Shown here in pieces: positions 1-5,557 of a stretch of 8,945 nt of DNA. The notes under the pieces are model-generated. The model was not told the DNA's origin and did no database searches. It was given only the letters and a program-made list of their open reading frames with translations. Each line of letters starts with the position of its first letter. The stretch's first letter is position 1. This DNA is from an uncultured Oscillospiraceae bacterium (GTDB taxonomy: Bacteria; Bacillota; Clostridia; Oscillospirales; Acutalibacteraceae), in NCBI GenBank assembly GCA_900550095.1, contig URRG01000071.1, forward strand, positions 1-8,945. The letters are read 5' to 3'. The position numbers were made by a program, and so were the translations under genes.

Positions 1-1
1 T

Positions 2-1885
2 ACAGACGATTCTAAGCGTCTCATGAAGGATTGTCAGAACGCTCTTGGAATCGAGGACAAGGTTCTGCCCTGCAAATCCATTCTTTCGGCTATTTCCCGG
101 GCAAAGGACAGCTTGATTTCTCCTCAGGAGTTTCTGGAATCGGCTGGAAGGGATATCCGACTCAGCACGATAGGCAAGGCCTATGAAATGTACCAGCGCA
201 GGCTGCGGGAAGCGGACGCCATGGATTTTGACGATCTGATCGTTTCCACGGTGGAGCTTTTCCGCCAGTGCCCGGATGTCTTGGAGTATTTCCAAAATAA
301 ATTCAGGTATATCATGGTGGACGAGTATCAGGATACAAACCACGCGCAGTATATTCTGATCCGGCTTCTGGCGCAGAGACGGCAGAATCTGTGCGTGGTG
401 GGGGATGATGACCAGAGCATATACAAGTTCCGAGGAGCCACTATTGAAAATATCATGAGCTTTGAAAAGAGCTTTCCCAACGCCTCCCTGATCCGCTTGG
501 AGCAGAACTACCGTTCCACACAAAATATACTGGATGCCGCAAACGCAGTTATCTCCAACAATACAGAGCGGAAGGGAAAAACGCTTTGGACGGAAAACGG
601 GGCGGGAGAGAAGATCATTCTCCATACGGCCTTGAATGAAAGCGACGAGGCCGATCAAATCGCCACCAAGATTTTGGACGGCGTGGCGAAAGGGCGTAAA
701 TATGCGGATTTTGCTATTCTATACCGAATGAATATTCAATCCAATGCCTTGGAAAAGAATTTCGTAAAATCCGGGATACCGTACCGCATTATCGGAGGTC
801 TGCGTTTCTATGAGCGTCGGGAGATCCGGGATATGATCGCCTACCTGAGCGTGGCGAACAATCCTTCGGACGATGTGCGGCTGCGCCGGATCATCAATGT
901 TCCCAAGCGGGCTATAGGAGATAAGACAGTTTCCCAGGCGGCTGCTATAGCGGAAGGAGTAGGAGAAAGCCTTTTCGAGGTTCTCTGCCATGCGGATGAA
1001 TTTGAGCCTCTGCGGCGAAGCGCAGCCAAGCTGCAGCAGTTTGCCCAAATGATCCGGGAATTCATGGAAGCGGCGGAGCGGGATTCTCTGGAAGAGCTGT
1101 ACCGTCTGATTCTGGAAAAGACCGGCTACATAGAAAGTCTGAAGGAAAATCCCAACGAGGATCCTCAGGACCGTATCGACAATATCAATGAGCTTGCCTC
1201 CAGCTTGGTAAAATACCAGGAGGAGAACGGAGAAGAGGCGGATCTTTCCGGTTTCCTGGAGGAGGTATCGCTCATGACGGATATCGACAATTACGACGGC
1301 TCCACGGACGCTGTGGTCATGATGACCATGCATTCCGCCAAGGGGCTGGAGTTTCCCTGCGTCTTCCTGCCCGGCTTTGAGGACGGAATTTTCCCAGGGG
1401 TGCAGGCTATCTATAATCCCGAAGAGATCGAGGAAGAGCGCAGGCTGGCCTATGTAGCCATAACCCGTGCAAAAGAGGAGCTGATGATCCTTAATGCGGA
1501 CAGCCGCATCATCTTCGGCAGCACCACCCGCAATAAGCTTTCTCGCTTTGCCAAGGAGATTCCTCAGGAGCTCACAGAGAGGACCCGCTCCAATGGATGG
1601 AAAAAGGCGGGTGAGGATATCCAACTCTTCCCCTCCAGAAAGGATGCGAGAAACGCCTCTATACAGGCGGCCAGAAGCTTTGGCCCGGCTTTTGCGGTTC
1701 ATGAGAAAAAGCCTGTGGGAACATACAGGCCGGGGGATCGTATTCGGCATAAGACCTTTGGCGAAGGTATGATCGTCGGCGCTGTACCAATGGGAAGCGA
1801 TACGCTTTTGGAGATCGCCTTTGAAAAGGTCGGCACCAAAAAGCTCATGGCAAATTTTGCCCGGCTGGAAAAGCTGGACGGCTGA
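2..1885 (+). CDS. pcrA: ATP-dependent DNA helicase PcrA/UvrD, 5'-truncated by the window edge
   Basis: Superfamily 1A 3'-5' DNA helicase acting in nucleotide excision repair, rolling-circle replication and clearing of replication blocks. The frame is open to the first base of the window and the visible 627 residues begin inside domain 1B, so the true start and the Walker A motif lie upstream; the ATG at 23 is internal. Motifs follow in the expected order: II DEYQD (320-334), III GDDDQSIYKFRG (401-436), IV QNYRST (503-520), V MTMHSAKGLEF (1322-1354) and VI LAYVAITRAK (1445-1474). The C-terminus has a linker, then a small Tudor/SH3-like domain beginning YRPGDRIRHKTFGEG (about 1721-1882), as in PcrA. 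The family is certain; PcrA rather than another UvrD paralogue is inferred from this tail. A terminator follows directly, so there is no downstream operon partner such as ligA, which follows pcrA in Bacillus. Confidence 0.95.
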   Translation, partial: TDDSKRLMKDCQNALGIEDKVLPCKSILSAISRAKDSLISPQEFLESAGRDIRLSTIGKAYEMYQRRLREADAMDFDDLIVSTVELFRQCPDVLEYFQNKFRYIMVDEYQDTNHAQYILIRLLAQRRQNLCVVGDDDQSIYKFRGATIENIMSFEKSFPNASLIRLEQNYRSTQNILDAANAVISNNTERKGKTLWTENGAGEKIILHTALNESDEADQIATKILDGVAKGRKYADFAILYRMNIQSNALEKNFVKSGIPYRIIGGLRFYERREIRDMIAYLSVANNPSDDVRLRRIINVPKRAIGDKTVSQAAAIAEGVGESLFEVLCHADEFEPLRRSAAKLQQFAQMIREFMEAAERDSLEELYRLILEKTGYIESLKENPNEDPQDRIDNINELASSLVKYQEENGEEADLSGFLEEVSLMTDIDNYDGSTDAVVMMTMHSAKGLEFPCVFLPGFEDGIFPGVQAIYNPEEIEEERRLAYVAITRAKEELMILNADSRIIFGSTTRNKLSRFAKEIPQELTERTRSNGWKKAGEDIQLFPSRKDARNASIQAARSFGPAFAVHEKKPVGTYRPGDRIRHKTFGEGMIVGAVPMGSDTLLEIAFEKVGTKKLMANFARLEKLDG

Positions 1886-1901
1886 CGGTTCTACAGATGC
1901 T

Positions 1902-1956
1902 AAAAAGCGCTTTCAATGCAGTTTTTGGTTTCCCGCATTGAGAGCGCTTTTTGTAT
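1902..1956. terminator. Bidirectional intrinsic terminator after pcrA
   Basis: AAAAAGCGCTTTCAATGC (1902-1919) pairs with GCATTGAGAGCGCTTTTT (1935-1952): an 18-bp stem with one G-T pair and a 15-nt loop. The T-run serves the + strand and the A-run gives an equal T-run on the - strand. It starts 17 nt after the pcrA stop and could also stop transcripts coming from the convergent cysteine-rich gene. Confidence 0.9.
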
Positions 1957-2042
1957 TTTCCGGCCAGATCGGTGAAGCAGTATGGAGCCGTTAGGAGATA
2001 TGACCGCTCCACTGGAAAGCGGGCTTTCAGATCAAACGGAGA

Positions 2043-2070
2043 GAGGCCTCCGGACGGTGCCGGAAGCCTC
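2043..2070 (-). terminator. Possible terminator hairpin of the cysteine-rich gene
   Basis: GAGGCCTCCGG (2043-2053) and CCGGAAGCCTC (2060-2070) form an 11-bp GC-rich stem with one mismatch and a 6-nt loop. It lies about 30 nt past the stop of the minus-strand gene. The T-rich stretch following on the minus strand is poor (TCTCCGTTTG), so it may act only together with the stronger hairpin at 1902-1952. Confidence 0.45.
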
Positions 2071-2101
2071 TGTGCAGCAAGAAACAGCCGGGAGCAGCGC
2101 T

Positions 2102-2908
2102 TTAGCAGTGACGGGGCTTATCGCAGCCGCAGCCCAAGTCTCCCACCCTGGGCGGGAAGAATTCATCGGTGGGGAAGTCGATGTGGCTGAACATTTCGCA
2201 GGGATTATCGGAAGAAGTGACGCATTCCTTTTCCGGCACACAGAAATCATAAGCGGGGATCAGCATCTGAACATTACGCACGATCTGTACGATAGTAAAG
2301 AGGCCGATAGTGACGTATACAGTGCGGCACCGGGAGGTTTCAAAGCAGCCGCCGTAGCGCTTGCAGATGCATTCGGGAATGCGGCAGCCGCATTCGCAGG
2401 AAGGCGGAGCGTCGCACAAGCGGGCGGAAAGGCCGATGGGACGCGCTACCTGAACGCTGGCCTTAGGCAGAATCTTGCCGCAGGAGGTATCCTGCTCAGT
2501 GGGGGAATTATCCGAATTGAACATCTTTACGTTTCCTTCGCTTCCGTAAAGAATAACCTTTTTGTTGAATACGGAAACGCCGCTTACGACTACGCTGCCG
2601 GGGTTGGGCGCGCAGAATATGTCCAGGCATACGTCGAAGAAGAAAGTCATATCCACGGAGTAGAAGCCTTTGTTAAAGGGGACGGGCTCCAGATCCAGGT
2701 ATACGGTGATCACGTCCACACTGCGCAGACGTACATTAGAGGCGTTTTCGATCAGTTCCTGTTTGTCAGGCGGGAAATATACCCGCAGATCCTCCAGGCA
2801 GTCTTTATCGCTGCAGCTGTCATAGACGCGCATAGCGTCGATGCAGACGGCCTCTTTAAAGCATCCTGCCGGCTCGGAAGAGACCGGCGTGTAGTTGTTT
2901 TCTTCCAT
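2102..2908 (-). CDS. Cysteine-rich protein of unknown function, putative spore coat/exosporium component
   Basis: This 268-residue protein has 21 cysteines (about 8%), no signal peptide and no clear membrane span. The N-terminal part carries C16, C22, C32 and C37 around a DSCSDKDCLEDLRVYF stretch. A hydrophobic, beta-rich middle follows. Residues 165-194 hold a dense cluster (C165, C171, C173, C175, C180, C182, C188, C194), and the protein ends in CGCDKPRHC. The start at 2908 is chosen over upstream ATGs because AGGAGG lies 8 nt before it; starting at 3043 would add 45 residues without such a site. Upstream is a promoter resembling mother-cell sporulation sigma sites. Cysteine-rich proteins that cross-link are typical of clostridial spore coat and exosporium layers, so that role is inferred. 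I recall similar clostridial hypothetical proteins but cannot name a family with certainty. A longer frame on the opposite strand is judged a shadow. Confidence 0.82.
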   Translation of the reverse strand: MEENNYTPVSSEPAGCFKEAVCIDAMRVYDSCSDKDCLEDLRVYFPPDKQELIENASNVRLRSVDVITVYLDLEPVPFNKGFYSVDMTFFFDVCLDIFCAPNPGSVVVSGVSVFNKKVILYGSEGNVKMFNSDNSPTEQDTSCGKILPKASVQVARPIGLSARLCDAPPSCECGCRIPECICKRYGGCFETSRCRTVYVTIGLFTIVQIVRNVQMLIPAYDFCVPEKECVTSSDNPCEMFSHIDFPTDEFFPPRVGDLGCGCDKPRHC

Positions 2909-2957
2909 AGTAGAGTCCTCCTGATTAGAATATTGGAAACCTATGGTTCTCACTACC

Positions 2958-2986
2958 ATTGTATGGAACAGGCCGAAAGATGTGAC
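2958..2986 (-). promoter_or_regulatory. Putative sigma-K/sigma-E type sporulation promoter
   Basis: On the minus strand, CATACAAT (2958-2965) matches the -10 pattern of mother-cell sigma factors (sigma-E CATACAHT; sigma-K CATANNNTR when extended to CATACAATG). Upstream, GTCACAT (2980-2986) supplies the AC core expected of a sigma-K -35, 16 nt before the -10. The match to a sigma-E -35 is poor. Transcription would start near 2951, giving a leader of about 40 nt with AGGAGG. No good TTGACA/TATAAT pair is seen. The motifs are short, so this is moderate evidence. Confidence 0.45.
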
Positions 2987-3050
2987 GCTTTTCAAGCCTT
3001 GCTTCCCATAGGAAAATCTTTTCGGGTGCAATGCATAAGACAATCTGCTT

Positions 3051-3098
3051 TTCTCATATGGTAAAAGGAACGAAACAGATAGTTCCAGTATATGAGAA
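3051..3098. repeat. Two-step inverted repeat between the divergent genes
   Basis: TTCTCATAT (3051-3059) and ATATGAGAA (3090-3098) are perfect 9-bp arms. Inside them GGAAC (3067-3071) pairs with GTTCC (3082-3086). If transcribed on the + strand it would be a leader hairpin ending five bases before the ribosome binding site of the gene at 3119. As DNA it could be an operator shared by the divergent genes. It has no T-run, so it is not a terminator. Confidence 0.5.
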
Positions 3099-3118
3099 TA
3101 GCGGAGGGGAGGCGCCGC

Positions 3119-3466
3119 ATGGGGAGCAGGATCCTTTTTTTCATCTGGAGTTGTTCCTTTGTTTTTTTGTTTTTATACTCCTTCGGCATGTGGATACGGG
3201 ATCGTTTCCGATTGTCGCAGCGCAGTGAACAGAGAAAAAGAGCTTTTCTTTGGTTTGAAATCTTTCAATCTATGGAGAGCGCGGTAGCGCCGCCCCCGTC
3301 ACAGGAAGAAATTCGCTGGGTCCTTGACCGGTATTGGGAAGAAAACAGGCTTCTGTTTTTGTGCGGAAGATTAAAAGATTCTGAAGAGACTACTTTGAGC
3401 AATATGAAAAGGATCGGGGAGGAACTAGCGTACCGTATTGCAAACAGAAGGAATTCTGACACCTGA
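3119..3466 (+). CDS. Small single-span membrane protein of unknown function
   Basis: The product has 115 residues. Residues about 5-26 are strongly hydrophobic (ILFFIWSCSFVFLFLYSFGM), directly followed by a basic stretch (RDRFRLSQRSEQRKR). By the positive-inside rule the remaining 85 residues should be cytoplasmic. The soluble part has a proline spot (APPPSQEE) and then amphipathic, charged helices (residues 55-110). The start at 3119 is chosen because GGAGGGGAGG (3103-3112) sits 6 nt upstream; the in-frame ATG at 3092 has no such site and falls inside the inverted repeat. It is divergent from the cysteine-rich gene and about 150 bp from that gene's putative sporulation promoter, so a sporulation role is possible but unproven. 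No family is recognised. Confidence 0.7.
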   Translation: MGSRILFFIWSCSFVFLFLYSFGMWIRDRFRLSQRSEQRKRAFLWFEIFQSMESAVAPPPSQEEIRWVLDRYWEENRLLFLCGRLKDSEETTLSNMKRIGEELAYRIANRRNSDT

Positions 3467-3491
3467 TACCAGAAGAAAAAATGGGATATTT

Positions 3492-3519
3492 TCCCATGAA
3501 TCTGGGATTTTTCTCTTTT
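3492..3519 (+). terminator. Weak possible terminator after the small membrane protein gene
   Basis: TCCCA (3492-3496) and TGGGA (3503-3507) form a short stem directly followed by TTTTTCTCTTTT. The stem is only 5 bp. A competing 6-bp hairpin, ATGGGA/TCCCAT (3481-3497), uses the same left arm. Confidence 0.35.
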
Positions 3520-3575
3520 ATCATTCTTTTTGAGTTAGAGAGAAAAAGACACTTTATTTCTTGCATGTTGAGGAA

Positions 3576-3590
3576 TGAACACGGTGTTCA
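3576..3590. promoter_or_regulatory. 15-bp palindrome, possible operator
   Basis: TGAACACGGTGTTCA is a perfect 7-bp inverted repeat around one central base, 80 bp upstream of the -35 of the RNA promoter. It could be a repressor site of TetR-like geometry, or a small hairpin followed by ATTTTT. It is not a standard Gram-positive LexA box, which has GAAC-N4-GTTC; the spacing here is 5. Confidence 0.35.
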
Positions 3591-3670
3591 ATTTTTAAAT
3601 ATTGTGCAAGTTGCTCATATATTGCCTCTCTTTTTTTCTCTCATACGTATAAAAACTTCCCGTTCCTTTA

Positions 3671-3699
3671 TTGACAAATGCAGAGTAAACTCGTATGAT
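3671..3699 (+). promoter_or_regulatory. Strong consensus sigma-A promoter
   Basis: TTGACA (3671-3676), a 17-nt spacer and TATGAT (3694-3699) match the housekeeping consensus at 11 of 12 positions with optimal spacing. The predicted start is about 3706. No protein gene on this strand is positioned to use it, so it most likely drives the structured RNA that follows. Confidence 0.75.
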
Positions 3700-3705
3700 A
3701 GTAAT

Positions 3706-3976
3706 ACAAAGCGAATAGGATATTCTTCTAAAAAATATTCTGCCGGTTTGCGGCGAAGGATATAAAATTCGTAAGTCAAGGGAATTGCTTTTGCCCTCTT
3801 CCATCCGTCGCTTTATGACGATTCCTCCAAATTTTGATGTGTTGCTCTGCAAAGGCGGTTCCCTTGCTTATATTCAATTGCTTACATCTTTACGCTTTTA
3901 AGCGCATCCTTATTTCCCTAATTTCCTCATGGAAAAACGAAGCCCCTGCCATATTACGGCAGGGGCTTCGTTTTGT
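3706..3976 (+). ncRNA. Candidate structured non-coding RNA, about 270 nt, family unknown
   Basis: The element is framed by a near-consensus promoter and a 17-bp terminator. Its core is a long helix: 3777-3794 (CAAGGGAATTGCTTTTGC) pairs without interruption with 3849-3866, 18 bp including three G-U pairs. After a single bulged T (3776) the helix continues with TAAG (3772-3775) against CTTA (3867-3870). AAAGCG (3708-3713), two bases from the predicted 5' end, can pair with CGCTTT (3893-3898), which would close the molecule at about 190 nt. A side hairpin GCCG/CGGC (3742-3754) and a possible pseudoknot (3753-3761 with 3803-3811, 8 of 9 pairs) add structure. The outline, closed ends, open AT-rich middle and long apical stem, recalls 6S RNA, but I recognise no family sequence signature. 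A trans-acting regulator or another RNA class is equally possible. Confidence 0.55.
3934..3976. terminator. Strong bidirectional intrinsic terminator
   Basis: AAAACGAAGCCCCTGCC (3934-3950) and GGCAGGGGCTTCGTTTT (3958-3974) form a perfect 17-bp stem with a 7-nt loop. The T-run is four bases on the + strand and five on the - strand. It ends the candidate RNA on + and can stop read-through from the SGNH hydrolase gene on -. Confidence 0.9.
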
Positions 3977-4055
3977 ATCGTACATACCAAAAATATCCGT
4001 AGAGTCTCTTAGATGCCGTGCGGCGTTTTCTTGCTGTCCCAAAAAATTCTTCAGA

Positions 4056-4102
4056 TCCCAGCCCGGTAGCCTTCCTAAAAGTGCGGAAAATGGAAGCTGG
4101 GA
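4056..4102. repeat. Imperfect hairpin downstream of the SGNH hydrolase gene
   Basis: TCCCAGC (4056-4062) pairs with GCTGGGA (4096-4102), and TTCC (4072-4075) with GGAA (4092-4095). On the minus strand a T6 run (complement of 4041-4046) follows after about 10 nt, too far for a standard terminator. It might help end the hydrolase transcript, about 120 nt past its stop. Confidence 0.25.
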
Positions 4103-4222
4103 AAATTTTCAGGGCCTGTGATGAGAAGGTTTCTTCCCGTTTGACCTCCCGCTTAAATCGAAACGTTGAATCTTGACGTTACTTCTGTATGTTTCTGAAA
4201 AGCAGGGGGAACGCGTTCATGG

Positions 4223-4927
4223 TTATACCGCCAGAGAGATCACAGGTTCGTGCCGGTGGATATAACCTGACAAAGCTGTATACACCAGCTGATGCCCTGA
4301 TTCGTTCAGATGGATTCCGTCGTCGCAGATGAAGCGCTGATAATGGCGGTCCTCCAGAAAGACGTCGGTGATATTGATGAGGGGCACATTTTTCTCCCGG
4401 CTCAGCTCGAAGGCCGCCAGATTGTACATTTCATGCCAACGGTAGATGTGTTCTACATCTCCGATCCACTTTAGAATATTCTGGGCGCTTTTACCGCGGG
4501 AGATCCATTCAAAATACCGTTTAGCGTCGATAGGGGGAAGCGAGAGCAGCACAGGGCAGCTGCCGGCGTCCCGGACGGTATCGATCATTTGGCTGTATGC
4601 TCTGTGAAAGGCGGATAAGGGTGTTTTGGGGATGTATTCTCCTTCTCCGTGGTCGGAGATGTCCTGCCAATCGAAGTCACAGTCGTTGCCTCCGAATTCC
4701 AGGACGGTATACTGAAAGGCTGAGAGCTTTTCTTTTTTCTGGCGGACAAGTTCCAATCCTTTGCCGACGGTACAGCCGAATTTAGAATAGTTGGAGATCT
4801 GGAATTCACCGTCGTTTTGAAGCAGATGGGGAAAGCTGTTTTTTAAAAGCACATATTTTTGCTGAGAAGCGTCAAAAGAAACTCCCTTGGCGATGGAATC
4901 GCCAAACAGGCAGATGGAATACGGCAT
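4223..4927 (-). CDS. SGNH/GDSL-family hydrolase (esterase/lipase-like)
   Basis: This 234-residue enzyme hydrolyses ester bonds; its substrate is unknown. The SGNH blocks are in order: block I GDS with nucleophile S11 near the N-terminus (LFGDSIAKG), block II glycine near residue 51 (SKFGCTVGKG), block III GGND (79-82) with oxyanion-hole N81, and block V DGIH with D203 and H206 as the rest of the triad. The length is normal for a single-domain member. No signal peptide precedes block I, so the protein is probably cytoplasmic. The start is supported by AGAGGTG placed 7 nt before the ATG. It has its own promoter at 4984-5012 and appears monocistronic. Family members deacetylate or deacylate carbohydrates, lipids or cell-wall material; nothing here decides among these. 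Confidence 0.9.
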   Translation of the reverse strand: MPYSICLFGDSIAKGVSFDASQQKYVLLKNSFPHLLQNDGEFQISNYSKFGCTVGKGLELVRQKKEKLSAFQYTVLEFGGNDCDFDWQDISDHGEGEYIPKTPLSAFHRAYSQMIDTVRDAGSCPVLLSLPPIDAKRYFEWISRGKSAQNILKWIGDVEHIYRWHEMYNLAAFELSREKNVPLINITDVFLEDRHYQRFICDDGIHLNESGHQLVYTALSGYIHRHEPVISLAV

Positions 4928-4983
4928 ATTGCGGCACCTCTTTATAAATAATAAAAATATTATGCGATCATCTTGTATTAAAT

Positions 4984-5012
4984 ACTATATAATATATTTT
5001 TTGTTACGTCAA
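4984..5012 (-). promoter_or_regulatory. Sigma-A promoter of the SGNH hydrolase gene
   Basis: On the minus strand, TTGACG (complement of 5007-5012), a 17-nt spacer and TATAGT (complement of 4984-4989) lie in very AT-rich DNA. The predicted start is near 4977, giving a leader of about 50 nt with AGAGGTG. Confidence 0.65.
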
Positions 5013-5022
5013 TATAGAGTTT

Positions 5023-5039
5023 ACAAATTTACAATTTGT
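5023..5039. promoter_or_regulatory. Inverted repeat just upstream of the SGNH hydrolase promoter
   Basis: ACAAATT (5023-5029), TAC and AATTTGT (5033-5039) form a 7-bp inverted repeat ten bases upstream of the -35. The same DNA can be read as two direct copies of TTTACAA spaced 8 bp apart. It could be an activator site or simply AT-rich promoter DNA. Confidence 0.3.
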
Positions 5040-5273
5040 TAGTTTCTTTTTTACGATTTGTTTTGATGTATCAGACTTTAGTAGTATGCTCTGTTTTACG
5101 GCGGCAATTCCTTCTTGCCGGCAGAGATATTTGCAGCGGTATGTATGGGAAAAAATATGTTTTCTTCCGCATTGGGAATACGGTTTCAGAGATCGGCCAT
5201 TTTCGCCTTTTGCAGAATCCCGGTTGTGGTATAGTGGAAATAGGCGGATCGAACGCTTGCATTGATAGCCGAT

Positions 5274-5301
5274 TGTGATAAAATTGTAGAGTAGGTATAC
5301 T
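5274..5301 (+). promoter_or_regulatory. Probable promoter of the two-component operon
   Basis: TTGTGA (5274-5279), a 16-nt spacer and TATACT (5296-5301); the -35 matches 4 of 6 and the -10 matches 5 of 6. The 8-mer GGTATACT recurs exactly at the -10 of the transporter promoter (7387-7394). The start would be near 5308, giving a leader of about 250 nt. Confidence 0.4.
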
Positions 5302-5350
5302 AACTGCGCTGGAAATCTGCCTGCAGCGGTTTTATGCATTTTACTGCTTT

Positions 5351-5400
5351 CCGGCCGGGAATGGATGCAGTTTCCCGCAGGACAGCCGGCTTCTCTTTTG
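5351..5400 (+). promoter_or_regulatory. Terminator-like hairpin in the leader of the regulator gene
   Basis: CCGGC (5351-5355) pairs with GCCGG (5385-5389), and inside it GGGAA (5357-5361) pairs with TTCCC (5372-5376). TTCTCTTTTG (5391-5400) follows. If the promoter at 5274 is right, this lies about 45 nt into the transcript, where an attenuator could act. Confidence 0.3.
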
Positions 5401-5557
5401 TATACAGGAGGGCTTCGGCTGTTTTACTGTACGCTTCTCCCTTTGCTTTCTTTGTTCTGTACACGTTGCGTTGTCTGGTGGAAGCAGGATGGTGTCCTGT
5501 TGCTCCTTGAGCAGGAGAAGAATGGGGAATATAGTTTTAAATAAAGGAGCGAGTATA

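Larger units (their letters stand above)
3467..4222. other. 756-bp stretch without a convincing protein gene
   Basis: The first part (3467-3700) is AT-rich and holds the weak terminator, a 15-bp palindrome at 3576-3590 and a sigma-A promoter. The middle (3706-3976) is the probable structured RNA with its terminator. The last part (3977-4222) has more balanced composition and may contain an eroded fragment of an AraC-type regulator on the minus strand (4041-4115). All open frames of 85-95 codons here lack a good ribosome binding site, cross promoter or terminator elements, and have unusual composition. Confidence 0.7.
4928..5557. other. 630-bp divergent intergenic region
   Basis: It holds the hydrolase promoter (4984-5012), the inverted repeat at 5023-5039, a short hairpin CGGCAA/TTGCCG (5102-5120), a likely promoter for the two-component genes (5274-5301) and a long structured leader (about 5308-5557). 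Open frames of 80-111 codons on both strands lack ribosome binding sites and recognisable motifs, so I see no protein gene. Confidence 0.65.

Noticed and set aside
719..1750. 343-codon open frame on the - strand inside the helicase gene
   Set aside because: Antisense shadow of pcrA, whose motifs are unambiguous on the + strand.
1982..3064. 360-codon open frame on the + strand opposite the cysteine-rich gene
   Set aside because: It has no ribosome binding site and no recognisable motifs, and its composition is alanine/glycine-rich as expected for an antisense shadow. The minus frame has a clear SD, a promoter and a coherent cysteine pattern.
3576..3590. LexA (SOS) box interpretation of the palindrome
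   Set aside because: The known Gram-positive box needs GAAC-N4-GTTC; here the spacing is five and no SOS gene follows.
3481..3765. 94-codon open frame on the + strand
   Set aside because: It runs through the weak terminator, the palindrome and the sigma-A promoter, has no SD, and its composition follows local AT content.
3595..3852. 85-codon open frame on the - strand
   Set aside because: It overlaps the promoter and long helix of the RNA candidate and has no recognisable domain.
3815..3901. 28-codon frame (MTIPPNFDVLL...) inside the RNA candidate
   Set aside because: No ribosome binding site precedes it and the start lies within predicted RNA structure. It is worth remembering if the RNA proves to encode a peptide.
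3834..4121. 95-codon + strand frame
   Set aside because: It reads straight through a perfect 17-bp terminator hairpin and has no SD.
5004..5339. 111-codon - strand frame in the divergent intergenic region
   Set aside because: It starts within the presumed leader of the opposite operon, ends in the hydrolase promoter, and shows no motif or SD.
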